From the NCBI GenBank assembly GCA_018242215.1, contig JAFECG010000027.1, positions 62,001-126,000 on the forward strand: a stretch of DNA of 64,000 nt. The letters run 5' to 3'. The notes under the pieces are model-generated. The model made no database searches. It was not told the DNA's origin and saw only the letters and a program-made list of their open reading frames with translations. Shown piece by piece: positions 7,265 through 16,233 of the stretch. Position 1 is the stretch's first letter; the number at the start of each line of letters is the position of its first letter. This DNA comes from Pseudomonadota bacterium. Lineage in GTDB: Bacteria; Pseudomonadota; Alphaproteobacteria; Rhizobiales; Hyphomicrobiaceae. The translations under genes were made by a program, and so were the position numbers.

Positions 7265-8569
7265 ATGCGAGTTCTCATTGCAGGAGCGGGGGGATATCTC
7301 GGCGGCCATCTCGTCAAAGCCGCACTCGACGCGGGACATGACGTAACGGGGTTCGTCCATACCTCTGCCACCAAACTACCCCCGCCGGCAAAAACCACCA
7401 TAGGGGACCTCAATGAGACATCGGCTTTGCAGGCAGCCCTGACCGGCATCGACGCAGCCATCTTTTCGGCCGGAAGAAATTGGCAGCCGGGTCTCGCGAT
7501 TAGCGAATATTCCCGTCAAAACGTTTCAATCACCGAAAGCTTTTTCCGAGCGCTCCAGACCGTGAATCCGCACGCGCGCGTCGTGTTCACATCGTCGATG
7601 TCAGCCATCGCAGGGAGCGAAGACCCGATCGCCTTTGACGAGGAGACCGGAAGAAACGCCGTAGCTGAACCGCGCCTCAATGCGTACGACCGTTCCAAGA
7701 TCGAATGTGAGCGGCTCGCGCGCACAGCGCGCGAAAGAGGCAGCAACGTCGTCATCCTCAATCCCGGCTTGATGCTCGGGCCCGCCGCCAACCCCCAAAC
7801 GAAGGTGACGACGACCTTCCTCGTTCACTGGCATTGCCTGAAAAAAAATCCGGCCATCGTCGCCCAAGGCGGACATTCGTTCTGCGATGTTCGCGATGTC
7901 GCCCGTGCTCACGTCGTCGCCCTGACGAGAGGGGGCGGTCAGTATCTCCTTGGTGGGGAAAATCTTTCCAACCTGGACTTTCAGCGCGCACTGTCGGACC
8001 AGACAGGCCTTGGCATACCGCATCAGATACCGCCAATCGTTCCGGTCTTGGCATCCGCCGCAATGGATGCCGCTTCGCTCGCGACGCTCGGATTTTGGAA
8101 AAATCCAATTCATCGCGAATTTGCTCGTTCGCTGCCACTCTACTATTGGGCAAACTCGTCTCGGGCAGCGCGCGAACTCGATTACAAATCACGTCCGCTT
8201 GCGACGACGCTCAGAGACACGATCGCGGATTCCATCGACAATAAGGCGGTCCCAGAAAGATTCCGGTACGTTGCCGACATCGACGACGAGAACCGATTGG
8301 CAATGCTCCTGATGCATGAACTCGCAAATCGCCACCTTCATCGATCGCATCTTATGCCGAAACTCTCCAAGATCCTTGCCGCCTGCCGCCAAAACGGAAC
8401 GCTGAACCGTGCGCTTGAATCGGCACTCGCCGCAGGAACCTATGACACTGATACAGGGCAATTTCGCTGGACGGCCGGCCGCCCCGCCGCGTCCCTTACG
8501 ACCCTCAACAATCTTCTCGACTATTGCTACTACGCTTCCGATGACTTTCACGCGAGAATGATGACGTAA
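7265..8569 (+). CDS. NAD(P)-dependent extended SDR (epimerase/dehydratase family) with C-terminal extension
   Basis: 434 residues. The Rossmann start MRVLIAGAGGYLGGHLV gives the GxxGxxG nucleotide-binding motif. The catalytic YxxxK is YDRSK in LNAYDRSKIECERLA, preceded by FTSSMSAIAG with the catalytic Ser/Thr. Family members usually end near 320-340 residues; here about 100 extra residues follow (from RFRYVADIDDENRLA), helical and without a motif I know. It is separated by only 3 nt from the GMC oxidoreductase, so the two are co-translated and probably act on one substrate, perhaps a sugar- or sterol-like alcohol. The substrate is not deducible from the sequence. Confidence 0.8.
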   Translation: MRVLIAGAGGYLGGHLVKAALDAGHDVTGFVHTSATKLPPPAKTTIGDLNETSALQAALTGIDAAIFSAGRNWQPGLAISEYSRQNVSITESFFRALQTVNPHARVVFTSSMSAIAGSEDPIAFDEETGRNAVAEPRLNAYDRSKIECERLARTARERGSNVVILNPGLMLGPAANPQTKVTTTFLVHWHCLKKNPAIVAQGGHSFCDVRDVARAHVVALTRGGGQYLLGGENLSNLDFQRALSDQTGLGIPHQIPPIVPVLASAAMDAASLATLGFWKNPIHREFARSLPLYYWANSSRAARELDYKSRPLATTLRDTIADSIDNKAVPERFRYVADIDDENRLAMLLMHELANRHLHRSHLMPKLSKILAACRQNGTLNRALESALAAGTYDTDTGQFRWTAGRPAASLTTLNNLLDYCYYASDDFHARMMT

Positions 8570-8572
8570 GTT

Positions 8573-10237
8573 ATGCCACGAGTAGAACAAACGGATGTCT
8601 GCATCATCGGCACTGGTGCTGCAGGCGGCATCCTCGCTTATCGGCTCGCGATGGCGGGGCATGAGGTCTTATCGGTCGAGCAGGGTCCCGCAATCCAAGA
8701 CGATTATTTTACGAATGGATGTTCGCCGGAAGACGACGAGCATTTTGGAATTGCTCCGGACAAGCCCTGGCCCGTTTCTCCGGCAGACGCCTACTTCGAC
8801 GAAAATGCGCCGGCCGCGCGCCTTTACGCTCGAGGCGAAACCGCCTCCACCACGACGCAGTCCGCGTCGACCTTTCGCAATCGTCAGATCTTCCGGCTAA
8901 ACGGCAAACAAAATCTCTGGGCCGGCGTGTCCTTGCGCTATTCGCCCCGCGATTTCCGCGCGAAAGACATCGGCGACGGCGACGTCAATTGGCCAATTCA
9001 ATACGACGACCTTGCGCAATACTATTCGTCCGTCGAACGTTTGATCGGCGTTTGCGGCACACAAGAAAGGCTGGAGGAACTTCCCGATGGAGAATTCCTG
9101 CCGCCAATCCCATTGCGTCCAGTTGACGAATACCTCGTGAAGAGGCTCACCAAGCTAAGGTCCTTCGGGATTCGCCCAATCCCAAACCGGAAAGCGATTG
9201 AGACCCGGCCCGATGCGCCGAACGTCTGCCGACAGTGCGGCCTTTGCATCCATGGCTGTAAAACGGGAAGCATCTACAAATTTTCAAGCCGCCTCCTCCC
9301 TGAAATCGAAAAACGAGCGAACTACCGGATTGCTTATGACACGAAGGTCGTTGCGCTCCGGCGTTCACCGGAGTCCGATCGGATCGAATTGGCGGAGTGC
9401 ATCGATACGCAGTCCCGCGAGCGTTTCGTTATCAAAGCAAACACGTTCATTGTTTCAGCCGGTGCGCTCGAGACACCTCGTATTCTGCTGAATTCCCGCG
9501 ATAGCGCTTGGCCCGTCGGGCTCGCGAATTCATCAGGTCTGCTCGGACGCGGTCTGCAAGACAATATCCGCGTGATGGCATCTGGTTCACTCTGGAAGCT
9601 TGCCGGAACCAAGCCAACCTACAGCCCGGGCATCGGCGATCATTTGCTCATCCCCCGCTTCGTCTTCGACCGGCAGGACTATAGGGGCGGTTTCCAGATC
9701 CAATGCGGGCATACGATACCGTGGCTGCCATTCTATCTCGACGGAATGCGCCAACTGCCCGCTCGCGCGAAGGACTTCCTCGCGCGGAAATTGTTCTGCA
9801 CATATGTCGGATTGATCTTCTTCGGCAAACCGTCGGTGCAAGACGACAACCGCGTCGTGCTCAGCGAAAAGCCCGACAACTATGGCATTCCTCAACTTCA
9901 CGTTCATTTTCACTGGAGCGAAAATGATCTTCGCATGCAGCGCGGCATGGTGAAATGGGGACGAACCATCATGAAGTCTCTTTCCGCTATTGGCGTCCGT
10001 TCCTTTGCCGATGCGATGCCGGGCAAGGGCATTCACTACGCGGGCACCTGCCGAATGGCCGCGAACAGTCGGGAGGGCGTCGTGGATCGGGACTGTCGGA
10101 GCTTCGACCATCCCAATCTTTTCATCTGCGACGGCAGCGTTATGCCTGACATTAATGAGAAGAATCTGACGCTCACGATCATGGCGCTGGCTGATCGATT
10201 GGCCGCGACAGCAATATCAAAGCAATCCTATACATAA
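8573..10237 (+). CDS. GMC-family FAD-dependent oxidoreductase with cysteine cluster
   Basis: 554 residues. The N-terminal FAD-binding motif is CIIGTGAAGGILAYRLAMAG ending in VEQGP. An internal cluster CRQCGLCIHGC resembles the Cys-rich insertion of bacterial GMC dehydrogenases that pass electrons to cytochromes. The C-terminal signature has the expected G-T-C-R-M (HYAGTCRMA), the active-site His, and NLFICDGSVMPDINEKN, then LTLTIMALADRLA. The usual Asn-Pro of this last motif is replaced by Lys-Asn. No signal peptide is present. It follows the SDR gene by 3 nt. Likely role: oxidation of an alcohol or sugar hydroxyl, with FAD as cofactor. Confidence 0.85.
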   Translation: MPRVEQTDVCIIGTGAAGGILAYRLAMAGHEVLSVEQGPAIQDDYFTNGCSPEDDEHFGIAPDKPWPVSPADAYFDENAPAARLYARGETASTTTQSASTFRNRQIFRLNGKQNLWAGVSLRYSPRDFRAKDIGDGDVNWPIQYDDLAQYYSSVERLIGVCGTQERLEELPDGEFLPPIPLRPVDEYLVKRLTKLRSFGIRPIPNRKAIETRPDAPNVCRQCGLCIHGCKTGSIYKFSSRLLPEIEKRANYRIAYDTKVVALRRSPESDRIELAECIDTQSRERFVIKANTFIVSAGALETPRILLNSRDSAWPVGLANSSGLLGRGLQDNIRVMASGSLWKLAGTKPTYSPGIGDHLLIPRFVFDRQDYRGGFQIQCGHTIPWLPFYLDGMRQLPARAKDFLARKLFCTYVGLIFFGKPSVQDDNRVVLSEKPDNYGIPQLHVHFHWSENDLRMQRGMVKWGRTIMKSLSAIGVRSFADAMPGKGIHYAGTCRMAANSREGVVDRDCRSFDHPNLFICDGSVMPDINEKNLTLTIMALADRLAATAISKQSYT

Positions 10238-10389
10238 CTGGCCCCGCGCGAACGTGTCGTCTTTTTGAACTTCTCGCGCCTCTGCATTCCCTGGAACGAA
10301 TCCTACTTCTCCGCATTCTACGCGTGCAATGATTTGTCGCGCAGCGGACTGGATGCTCCAATGTTCATTTTCCACTCGATGAAAAGATC

Positions 10390-11199
10390 GTGCATTCAGT
10401 CAGCGCAGTACAATCTCCGGACTTGATGGCCTCATCCTCTCGAAGAACTTCTCGGCACGCAAAGGCCGAGCCGCAGTTAAAATTGCTCATCGGCACGTCG
10501 GGTTGGAGTTACGCCGACTGGCGCGGACGCTTCTATCCTGATCAAACCCCGCGCAACCAATGGCTTTCTTGGTACGCGGAACAGTTCCTAACGACCGAGG
10601 TCAACGGTTCGTTCTACAGAACGCCCTCGATCGAAGCCGTCGAAAGCTGGCGAGAGCAAACGCCCGCACGCTTTCGGTTCGCGTGGAAAGCTTCGAAATT
10701 CATTACCCATTGGAAGCGGCTCGGCGCCAACTCAGCGAATTCTCTTGATCTCATGGAAACACGGCTTGCGGCGCTCGGGCCAAAGTGCGGCCCCGTCCTC
10801 TTTCAGCTTCCAGCTAATTTCAACGCCGACTGCGTGCGTCTCACGGATTTCCTTGCGATGCTTTCTCCCCACCATCGGTACGTTTTCGAATTTCGCAATG
10901 CGAGCTGGTACGATGATGCCGTCTACAGCATCCTGGAAAAACATCGTGTCGCTCTCTGTATTTCCGATCATCATGATGCCCCGGCGCCGTGGATTACGAC
11001 GGCGCGCCACGTCTATGTGCGCGGACATGGCCCAACCGGGCGTTACCAAGGCAGTTATTCAAAGCGCACGCTCGCGCTGTGGGCTGAAGAGATAAAATCG
11101 TGGCTGAGCTCGAACAAATCCGTCTACGTTTATTTCGACAATGATCAGAAGAGCGCCGCGCCTCGCGACGCGGCCCGTCTGACGGGACTCTGTCGTTGA
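10390..11199 (+). CDS. DUF72 family protein
   Basis: 269 residues from GTG 10390 (ATG 10426 is an alternative and nothing decisive is seen at either). DUF72 hallmarks are all present: LLIGTSGWSYADWRG and FYP near the start, TTEVNGSFYRTPS, RFRFAWKASKFITH, GPVLFQLPANF, YVFEFRNASW, and the C-terminal VYVYFDNDQKSAAPRDA. The family forms a TIM-barrel-like fold; its biochemical activity is unsettled. It is transcribed with the genes on either side, but the gaps (150 and 112 nt) allow separate promoters. Confidence 0.88.
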   Translation: MHSVSAVQSPDLMASSSRRTSRHAKAEPQLKLLIGTSGWSYADWRGRFYPDQTPRNQWLSWYAEQFLTTEVNGSFYRTPSIEAVESWREQTPARFRFAWKASKFITHWKRLGANSANSLDLMETRLAALGPKCGPVLFQLPANFNADCVRLTDFLAMLSPHHRYVFEFRNASWYDDAVYSILEKHRVALCISDHHDAPAPWITTARHVYVRGHGPTGRYQGSYSKRTLALWAEEIKSWLSSNKSVYVYFDNDQKSAAPRDAARLTGLCR

Positions 11200-11251
11200 T
11201 AATCGAAGTTGGGTTCCCGCGCGCGAACTCGAAGATCTGGGAAGCACAGCG

Positions 11252-11270
11252 GCGCCTCGCTTCGAGGCGC
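11252..11270. terminator. Hairpin without T-tract between DUF72 and hydrolase genes
   Basis: GCGCCTCG-CTT-CGAGGCGC forms a perfect 8-bp stem with a 3-nt loop in the intergenic region. No uridine run follows, so it may be an attenuator, RNA-processing signal or weak terminator rather than a strong intrinsic terminator. Confidence 0.4.
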
Positions 11271-11311
11271 TACGCCTGGAACCGCGGCCGCCATACGGGC
11301 GTTTCGCGGCG

Positions 11312-11965
11312 GTGAGCAAGCCCGATGACCTGAAGTACGGTCCGCCAGGAGAAACAGCGGTTCATCTTTGCGTCGACATGCAGCGCATGTTCGCGGAAAA
11401 TACCGACTGGCATATGCCGTGGCTCGCGCGGATCCTCCCAAACATCATCGCTTTGACGAAGGCGCATCCCGAGCGAACCATCTTCACGCGCTTCATTCCT
11501 GCGCGTCAGCCCGGTGAGGGGGCCGGAATGTGGCGCCACTATTATGAACGATGGTCTTCTATGACCACCAGCCGACTAGGAGCCGAGTTGACGGACCTAG
11601 TGCCGGAGCTGACGCAATTCATCCCGCCAGCAAAGGTTTTCGACAAGCATGTGTATTCGCCATGGACCGGCACCAACCTTCATGAGCAGCTCAGTGCCGC
11701 GTGCATCGACACAATCATCGTATCCGGCGGCGAAACGGACGTCTGTGTCTTAAGTACGGTGCTCGGCGCAGTGGATTGGGGCTTCCGTGTGATCCTTGTA
11801 AAAGACGCGCTGTGTAGTTCTGCCGATGAGACTCATGACTCGATGATGAATATCTACACGAACAGGTTCGGAGAACAGGTAGAGGCTGTATCGACCGAAT
11901 TGCTGCTCGACAGCTGGCGCATCCCGTCGCCGACTGGCTCCGGCTATGTGCACCTCACCCATTAA
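11312..11965 (+). CDS. Isochorismatase-family cysteine hydrolase
   Basis: 217 residues from GTG 11312. The triad of the family is visible: Asp in LCVDMQRMF, Lys in KVFDKHVYSPW, and the nucleophilic Cys in SGGETDVCVLSTVLGAVD. The length matches family members. The substrate is not indicated; nicotinamidase, maleamate and ureidoacrylate hydrolases all share this fold. It precedes the transporter gene on the same strand. Confidence 0.85.
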   Translation: MSKPDDLKYGPPGETAVHLCVDMQRMFAENTDWHMPWLARILPNIIALTKAHPERTIFTRFIPARQPGEGAGMWRHYYERWSSMTTSRLGAELTDLVPELTQFIPPAKVFDKHVYSPWTGTNLHEQLSAACIDTIIVSGGETDVCVLSTVLGAVDWGFRVILVKDALCSSADETHDSMMNIYTNRFGEQVEAVSTELLLDSWRIPSPTGSGYVHLTH

Positions 11966-12193
11966 TACCGCGCACGCCTAAGCCCGATAAAAGCCCCGCT
12001 CGATTCCCGAACCCGCCGGAGCCACGCCCGAGACGCGCGGCGGCGCAGCGAGAAGAATGCTGTGCACGACTGGAACGAGCTGCTTCTCACGGGAACAGGT
12101 ATCGCAGGATGCGCGTTCCATTGTTCGCTTGACGATCTGCCAAACAAAAATCGGCAAAATCGACAAACGGAACTCACTGGGTTTGTTGTGATA

Positions 12194-13999
12194 ATGCCTC
12201 TGATCGCCGACTCGCTAAGGAACTTATCAGCAGCATTGGTGACCGCGGCGTTGATCATCGCGGCGATCGTCCTCGGCCGCGATATTTTGGTTCCACTCTC
12301 GCTCGCAGGCGTTTCTTGCTTCGTTCTTGTGCCGGCCGTCAAGTGGCTCAAGCGCCGATGCGTGCCTGACGGTTTTGCCGAGGGCATCGTTCTCTTCACC
12401 ACCCTGGCGCTCATCTCGGTCGCGTCATTTGGATTAAGTTCGCAGCTCTTGTCGCTCGCCGCAGAACTCCCCGAATATCGCACCAATGTCCTGAAGAAGG
12501 TGCGTAGCCTCGTCGGCCCATCCGTTCCGAGCGGCCTCGTCGGCCGCGCCATCGATGCCGTCGAGAGTTATCAGCAAATGATCAACTCTGAGCTTCAGCT
12601 CGGCGCCGGGCCGACGTCTCAGCCTGAACCTGAATCCGGATCTCCACCGGATAAGAACAAGGTACAGATCGTCAAAGACCAAAGCGAAAGCACAGCTCTG
12701 TATGGACTGCAGATTTTAGCCGAACCGTTGACCCAGGCCGCGCTGACATTCCTTTTCACCCTCTTTCTGCTGATGCAATATCGCGATCTTCGCGATCGGA
12801 TCGTCCGGATCTTCGGCGTCGATCATATGACGGACACCACGGCCGCGATGTCCGACGCAGGGGACAGGCTGGTTGCCCTCTTTACCGGACAAGCCATCCT
12901 CAACGCATCTTTTGGGACATTTGTTGGAGTCATCCTCTTCATCATCGGCGTGCCCAATGCGCCGCTCTGGGGCGTGGTCGCGTTTGTCATGCGCTTCTTG
13001 CCGTTTGTCGGGTCCTATATCGCCGCGATCCCTCCGATACTTCTCGCAGCGGCGGTTGATCCCGGCTGGACGAAGGCACTCTGCACACTCGCCGTGTTCG
13101 CGATCGGCGAGCCGATTATGGGCCAGATGCTGGAGCCACTGGTTCTCGGTCGTCGTGCAGGACTGTCGCCCTTCGCGATGGTTCTCGCGACGAGCTTTTG
13201 GACACTGGCCTGGGGACCAATGGGCCTGATCCTCGCAGCGCCGATTACCATTATTCTCGTCGTTCTCGGCAAATACATACCCGATCTGGAATTCATCACC
13301 GTCTTGTTGGGAGACGAGCCGCCGCTTTCGGAACGTCAGGACCTCTATCATCGCTTTCTCTCTGGCGATGCTTATGCCGCCCTTGAACAGATCGAAGATG
13401 CACAAAAGAATGCGTCGTACGCAAATGTTTTGGACCGTCTCGTATTTCCGGCCGTGAAACTGGGCGTTCGCGACCTGAGACGGGGTCGGCTTGACAAAGA
13501 GTCCTTGAGCGAATTTGCGGAGACGGTCGAGAGCGTGGCCCAAAAGCTGAGCAGCTCCCGTCCAGCTGCCAAGCCTTCCGTGATGGTCATTCCGATGCGA
13601 GGAGAACTCGACGAGCTGGCCACTCACTTCGCCGTCGACGCGATCAATCGCGACCACCCCGATCTGGCCAGCGGAATCACAGAATCGTCGGGGTTAGCTG
13701 CCCTGGCTTTTCTCGCGGACAGCCGACCCCAAGAGCTTCATAAAGTCGTTCTGCTGACGGTGACAGGACTCGCGGACAGCATGATCAGAATTCTTGTCGA
13801 CCGTGCCCGCACTCTCTTTTCCGGCGCCGAGGTCACCGTCCTCGATCTGACCGAGCGGCGCGTTCCGATCGCGAATTCAGGGCCGGATGGGGAGGCACCA
13901 GAGAAGTTCACCTCATTCGCGAATTTCGCAAATGTATTGGAACACGCACTCGCAGGAATTCACGAGCGCGTTCCAACCAAATTGCTGGCATCCGCATAG
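12194..13999 (+). CDS. AI-2E family transporter (PerM/YdiK type) with long C-terminal domain
   Basis: About 601 residues from ATG 12194; earlier in-frame codons (from 12062) lack hydrophobic or family character. The membrane part (about 1-360) shows the repeated helices and signature region typical of the family: LVPLSLAGVSCFVLVP, GQAILNASFGTFVGVILFII, WGVVAFVMRFLPFVGSYIAA and WTLAWGPMGLILAAPITI. Members often export small molecules or act as ion antiporters; the AI-2 label is historical. After VVLGKYIPDLEFITVLLGDE a soluble domain of about 230 residues follows, including VMVIPMRGELDELATHFA and a Rossmann-like stretch (VVLLTVTGLADSMIRIL). This cytoplasmic extension is not part of the minimal family. 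Confidence 0.85.
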   Translation: MPLIADSLRNLSAALVTAALIIAAIVLGRDILVPLSLAGVSCFVLVPAVKWLKRRCVPDGFAEGIVLFTTLALISVASFGLSSQLLSLAAELPEYRTNVLKKVRSLVGPSVPSGLVGRAIDAVESYQQMINSELQLGAGPTSQPEPESGSPPDKNKVQIVKDQSESTALYGLQILAEPLTQAALTFLFTLFLLMQYRDLRDRIVRIFGVDHMTDTTAAMSDAGDRLVALFTGQAILNASFGTFVGVILFIIGVPNAPLWGVVAFVMRFLPFVGSYIAAIPPILLAAAVDPGWTKALCTLAVFAIGEPIMGQMLEPLVLGRRAGLSPFAMVLATSFWTLAWGPMGLILAAPITIILVVLGKYIPDLEFITVLLGDEPPLSERQDLYHRFLSGDAYAALEQIEDAQKNASYANVLDRLVFPAVKLGVRDLRRGRLDKESLSEFAETVESVAQKLSSSRPAAKPSVMVIPMRGELDELATHFAVDAINRDHPDLASGITESSGLAALAFLADSRPQELHKVVLLTVTGLADSMIRILVDRARTLFSGAEVTVLDLTERRVPIANSGPDGEAPEKFTSFANFANVLEHALAGIHERVPTKLLASA

Positions 14000-14047
14000 A
14001 ACGCCCAAGCGGCCTAGGTTGGTCTCTATTTTAGTCAAGGATATGCC

Positions 14048-15124
14048 ATGTCATCGGTGAAGCCACGGAAAGGCATGCCCGAAGCTACTGTCGACGAACG
14101 CAGGTTCCGGGAGCGCTTTAGCGACATTTTCTTCGACCCGGGGTTTGACGGCCTGAAATCCGAAATAGAGGCGTTATCTGATATCGCTTGGCAAGCCTAT
14201 CGCGAGAAGAGAAAAGCGCCGCGGACCGAAAAGGCCGGCAACGCATTCTTCGATCCCGACTACGATCTGTCGGTGGACTGGATTGCCGCATGCGCGGCCA
14301 TCGAAAATGCACAGCGCGCCCACGATGATGAGAAACTCCAATCTCGCATCCTGTTGATCAATGGATCACCGCGGAGCGAACATACCTGCCCCGGAGAAAT
14401 GTCGAAGACGTTCCGCTTGCTCGAAGAAGCCCGGACCGTGCTCTCTGAAGATCCCGCCTTCCACGTTGATGTCCTGGACCTGAGTCGCCTCACGTCGGAA
14501 TACGGCCGCCAAATCCATCCGTGCAAGGCGTGCTTTTCGACCTCGCCGGCACTCTGTCACTGGCCGTGCTCTTGCTATCCCAATTATAGCCTTGGCCAGA
14601 CACATGATTGGATGAATGAAATTTATCCGCGATGGGTGGCTGCGCATGGAATCATGATCATAACGCCATGCCACTGGTACCAGGCGCCAACCACCCTCAA
14701 GTCCATGATCGATAGGCTCGTATGCGCGGATGGCGGCAATCCCGATCCGACTTCGACGCATGGCAAAAATGCCGAAGAGGCGAAGCGCCTGGAACTCGCG
14801 GGTTGGCCATATCCAAGGCATCTCGCTGGTCGCGCCTTCGCACTTGTGGTGCACGGCGATTCCGAAGGCATCGACGTCGTCAGACGATCTCTTCACGATT
14901 GGCTCAGCGATATGCAGCTGCGTCCGGCGGGCATAGCGGCATCCTTCGACCGCTACATCGGTTATTACCGGCCGTATGCGACGAGCCATGATGATCTCGA
15001 CGCCGATGCCGCGATCTTCGAAGAGACGCGCAACGCCGCCCTGACTCTCAGAGAAGCCGTGAAACGATATCGTGCCGGCGAACTCGACCCGGGAGAAGGG
15101 TTACCGGAACCGCGCCCGAAATGA
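14048..15124 (+). CDS. Flavodoxin-like NAD(P)H-dependent FMN reductase family protein
   Basis: 358 residues. After about 95 residues of an N-terminal extension the flavodoxin-like domain begins at RILLINGSPRSEHTCPG (phosphate-binding loop of FMN). Later elements fit the family: VDVLDLSRL, the cysteine-containing HPCKACFSTSPALCHWPC, GIMIITPCHWYQAPTTLKSM (flavin contact), and LAGRAFALVVHGDSEG. The extra cysteines (CKAC, CHWPC) and the N-terminal extension distinguish it from ordinary quinone reductases. It lies between the transporter and the stress-promoted PRC-barrel gene. Confidence 0.8.
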   Translation: MSSVKPRKGMPEATVDERRFRERFSDIFFDPGFDGLKSEIEALSDIAWQAYREKRKAPRTEKAGNAFFDPDYDLSVDWIAACAAIENAQRAHDDEKLQSRILLINGSPRSEHTCPGEMSKTFRLLEEARTVLSEDPAFHVDVLDLSRLTSEYGRQIHPCKACFSTSPALCHWPCSCYPNYSLGQTHDWMNEIYPRWVAAHGIMIITPCHWYQAPTTLKSMIDRLVCADGGNPDPTSTHGKNAEEAKRLELAGWPYPRHLAGRAFALVVHGDSEGIDVVRRSLHDWLSDMQLRPAGIAASFDRYIGYYRPYATSHDDLDADAAIFEETRNAALTLREAVKRYRAGELDPGEGLPEPRPK

Positions 15125-15251
15125 GCTTCCTCCCTTCGAGCCCGGACCCTCTGCTGGGTATGAACCGTCGGTGGTTTAGCGGTTGCAACTGCTGTCCATT
15201 GCGTCGCGGGATCAAGGCAACGGCAAGATTTGATGAGCCTTGAAAGCTGCA

Positions 15252-15276
15252 GGAACTTTGCGCGCGGAGCACCGTT
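15252..15276 (+). promoter_or_regulatory. Candidate EcfG (general stress) promoter of the PRC-barrel gene
   Basis: GGAAC (15252-15256), exactly 16 nt, then CGTT (15273-15276). This is the consensus of sigma-EcfG promoters of alphaproteobacteria. It ends 23 nt before the ATG of the PRC-barrel gene, an appropriate distance. Confidence 0.65.
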
Positions 15277-15299
15277 GCTTGGTACGGAAAGGAACGCTC

Positions 15300-15659
15300 A
15301 TGAACTCACCTGACGAAACCATTACGTTGATCTCCGCCGGCAAAGTGCAAGGGACGCCAGTGCTTGACCCGGAAGGCAGAACTCTGGGCGAGATCTATGA
15401 CGTCATGCTCGAGAAACGCACCGGGCGCATCGCTTATGCGGTGATGTCCTTCGGAGGCGTGCTTGGAATCGGTAAGAAATATCATCCTCTTCCATGGGCA
15501 GCACTCAAGTATGTCCCTGATGCGGGCGGCTATATGATCGGCATTCCCAAAGACGATTTGGAGAAAGGCCCAACGATCGAAAACACCGCAACGCCGTGGG
15601 AGAATGGCATGGCCGAGGCGATCGAGAAGCACTATCGAGGATGGTTGCCGGCCGCTTAG
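15300..15659 (+). CDS. PRC-barrel domain protein
   Basis: 119 residues; ATG 15300 preceded by AAAGGAACGCTC. The PRC-barrel is seen in LISAGKVQGTPVLDPEGRTL, GEIYDVMLEKRTGRIAYAVM and SFGGVLGIGKKYHPLPW. The C-terminal tail ends AIEKHYRGWLPAA. Small stand-alone PRC-barrel proteins are common stress genes in alphaproteobacteria. The GGAAC-N16-CGTT element directly upstream supports general-stress control. No enzyme motif is present. Confidence 0.9.
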   Translation: MNSPDETITLISAGKVQGTPVLDPEGRTLGEIYDVMLEKRTGRIAYAVMSFGGVLGIGKKYHPLPWAALKYVPDAGGYMIGIPKDDLEKGPTIENTATPWENGMAEAIEKHYRGWLPAA

Positions 15660-15681
15660 CTAGGCCGTTCGGGGCAGCTTT

Positions 15682-15708
15682 GCGCGCGTGAGAGATCATT
15701 ACGCGCGC
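15682..15708. promoter_or_regulatory. Inverted repeat GCGCGCGT-N11-ACGCGCGC
   Basis: A perfect 8-bp inverted repeat lies between the PRC-barrel gene and the quinoprotein operon. It could fold as a hairpin ending the upstream transcript or serve as an operator for the operon, whose promoter probably sits in the AT-rich GCGATATAAAAATATC around 15745-15760. Confidence 0.35.
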
Positions 15709-15820
15709 GCGTCGGAAACGGTTCCATCATAAGCGATCGCGAAGCGATATAAAAATATCAGGGAACGAATGTACGCGCCGCGGATACTACAGAGCGCAGA
15801 TCCGTTTCCGCGAGACTGAC

Positions 15821-16222
15821 ATGAAATACCTCTCGCTCCCGATGGCCTTCGCTCTTCTTGCCCTGCCATCCATCTCGAAAGCAGAACAACCAGACCGGGG
15901 TTCGCAGATTTACATGCAAAGCCGTTGCTTTGCGTGTCACGGACAGCTCGGCACGGGCGGTTTCGGACCCACACTCGCAGGCGATCGCATCCTGGCCATT
16001 AAGAAATTCGTCATCGCGCAAATCCTGATCGGCCGCGGAAAGATGCCGGAATTCGGAAGTCGCCTTTCAGATGCCGACGTTGCCGCGGTTGCAGAATACG
16101 TTCGAAGCAATTGGGGAAATCACTACGGCCCGGTCACTCCCGGCGACGTGGCATCGGTTCGCGAGCTGATGAAGAAAGCATCCGACGAGGCCGCCAAGGC
16201 GGAATCTCCAGAACAGCAATGA
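15821..16222 (+). CDS. Periplasmic c-type cytochrome, first gene of quinoprotein/oxidase operon
   Basis: 133 residues with a signal peptide (MKYLSLPMAFALLALPSISKA) and one haem site, CFACH, in YMQSRCFACHGQLGTGG. A probable distal methionine ligand is in GRGKMPEFGS. The size fits a class I cytochrome c that shuttles electrons. It is followed 11 nt later by the PQQ dehydrogenase start, so it is a probable electron acceptor or carrier to the oxidase encoded downstream. Confidence 0.88.
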   Translation: MKYLSLPMAFALLALPSISKAEQPDRGSQIYMQSRCFACHGQLGTGGFGPTLAGDRILAIKKFVIAQILIGRGKMPEFGSRLSDADVAAVAEYVRSNWGNHYGPVTPGDVASVRELMKKASDEAAKAESPEQQ

Positions 16223-16233
16223 AGGAGGCCAAT

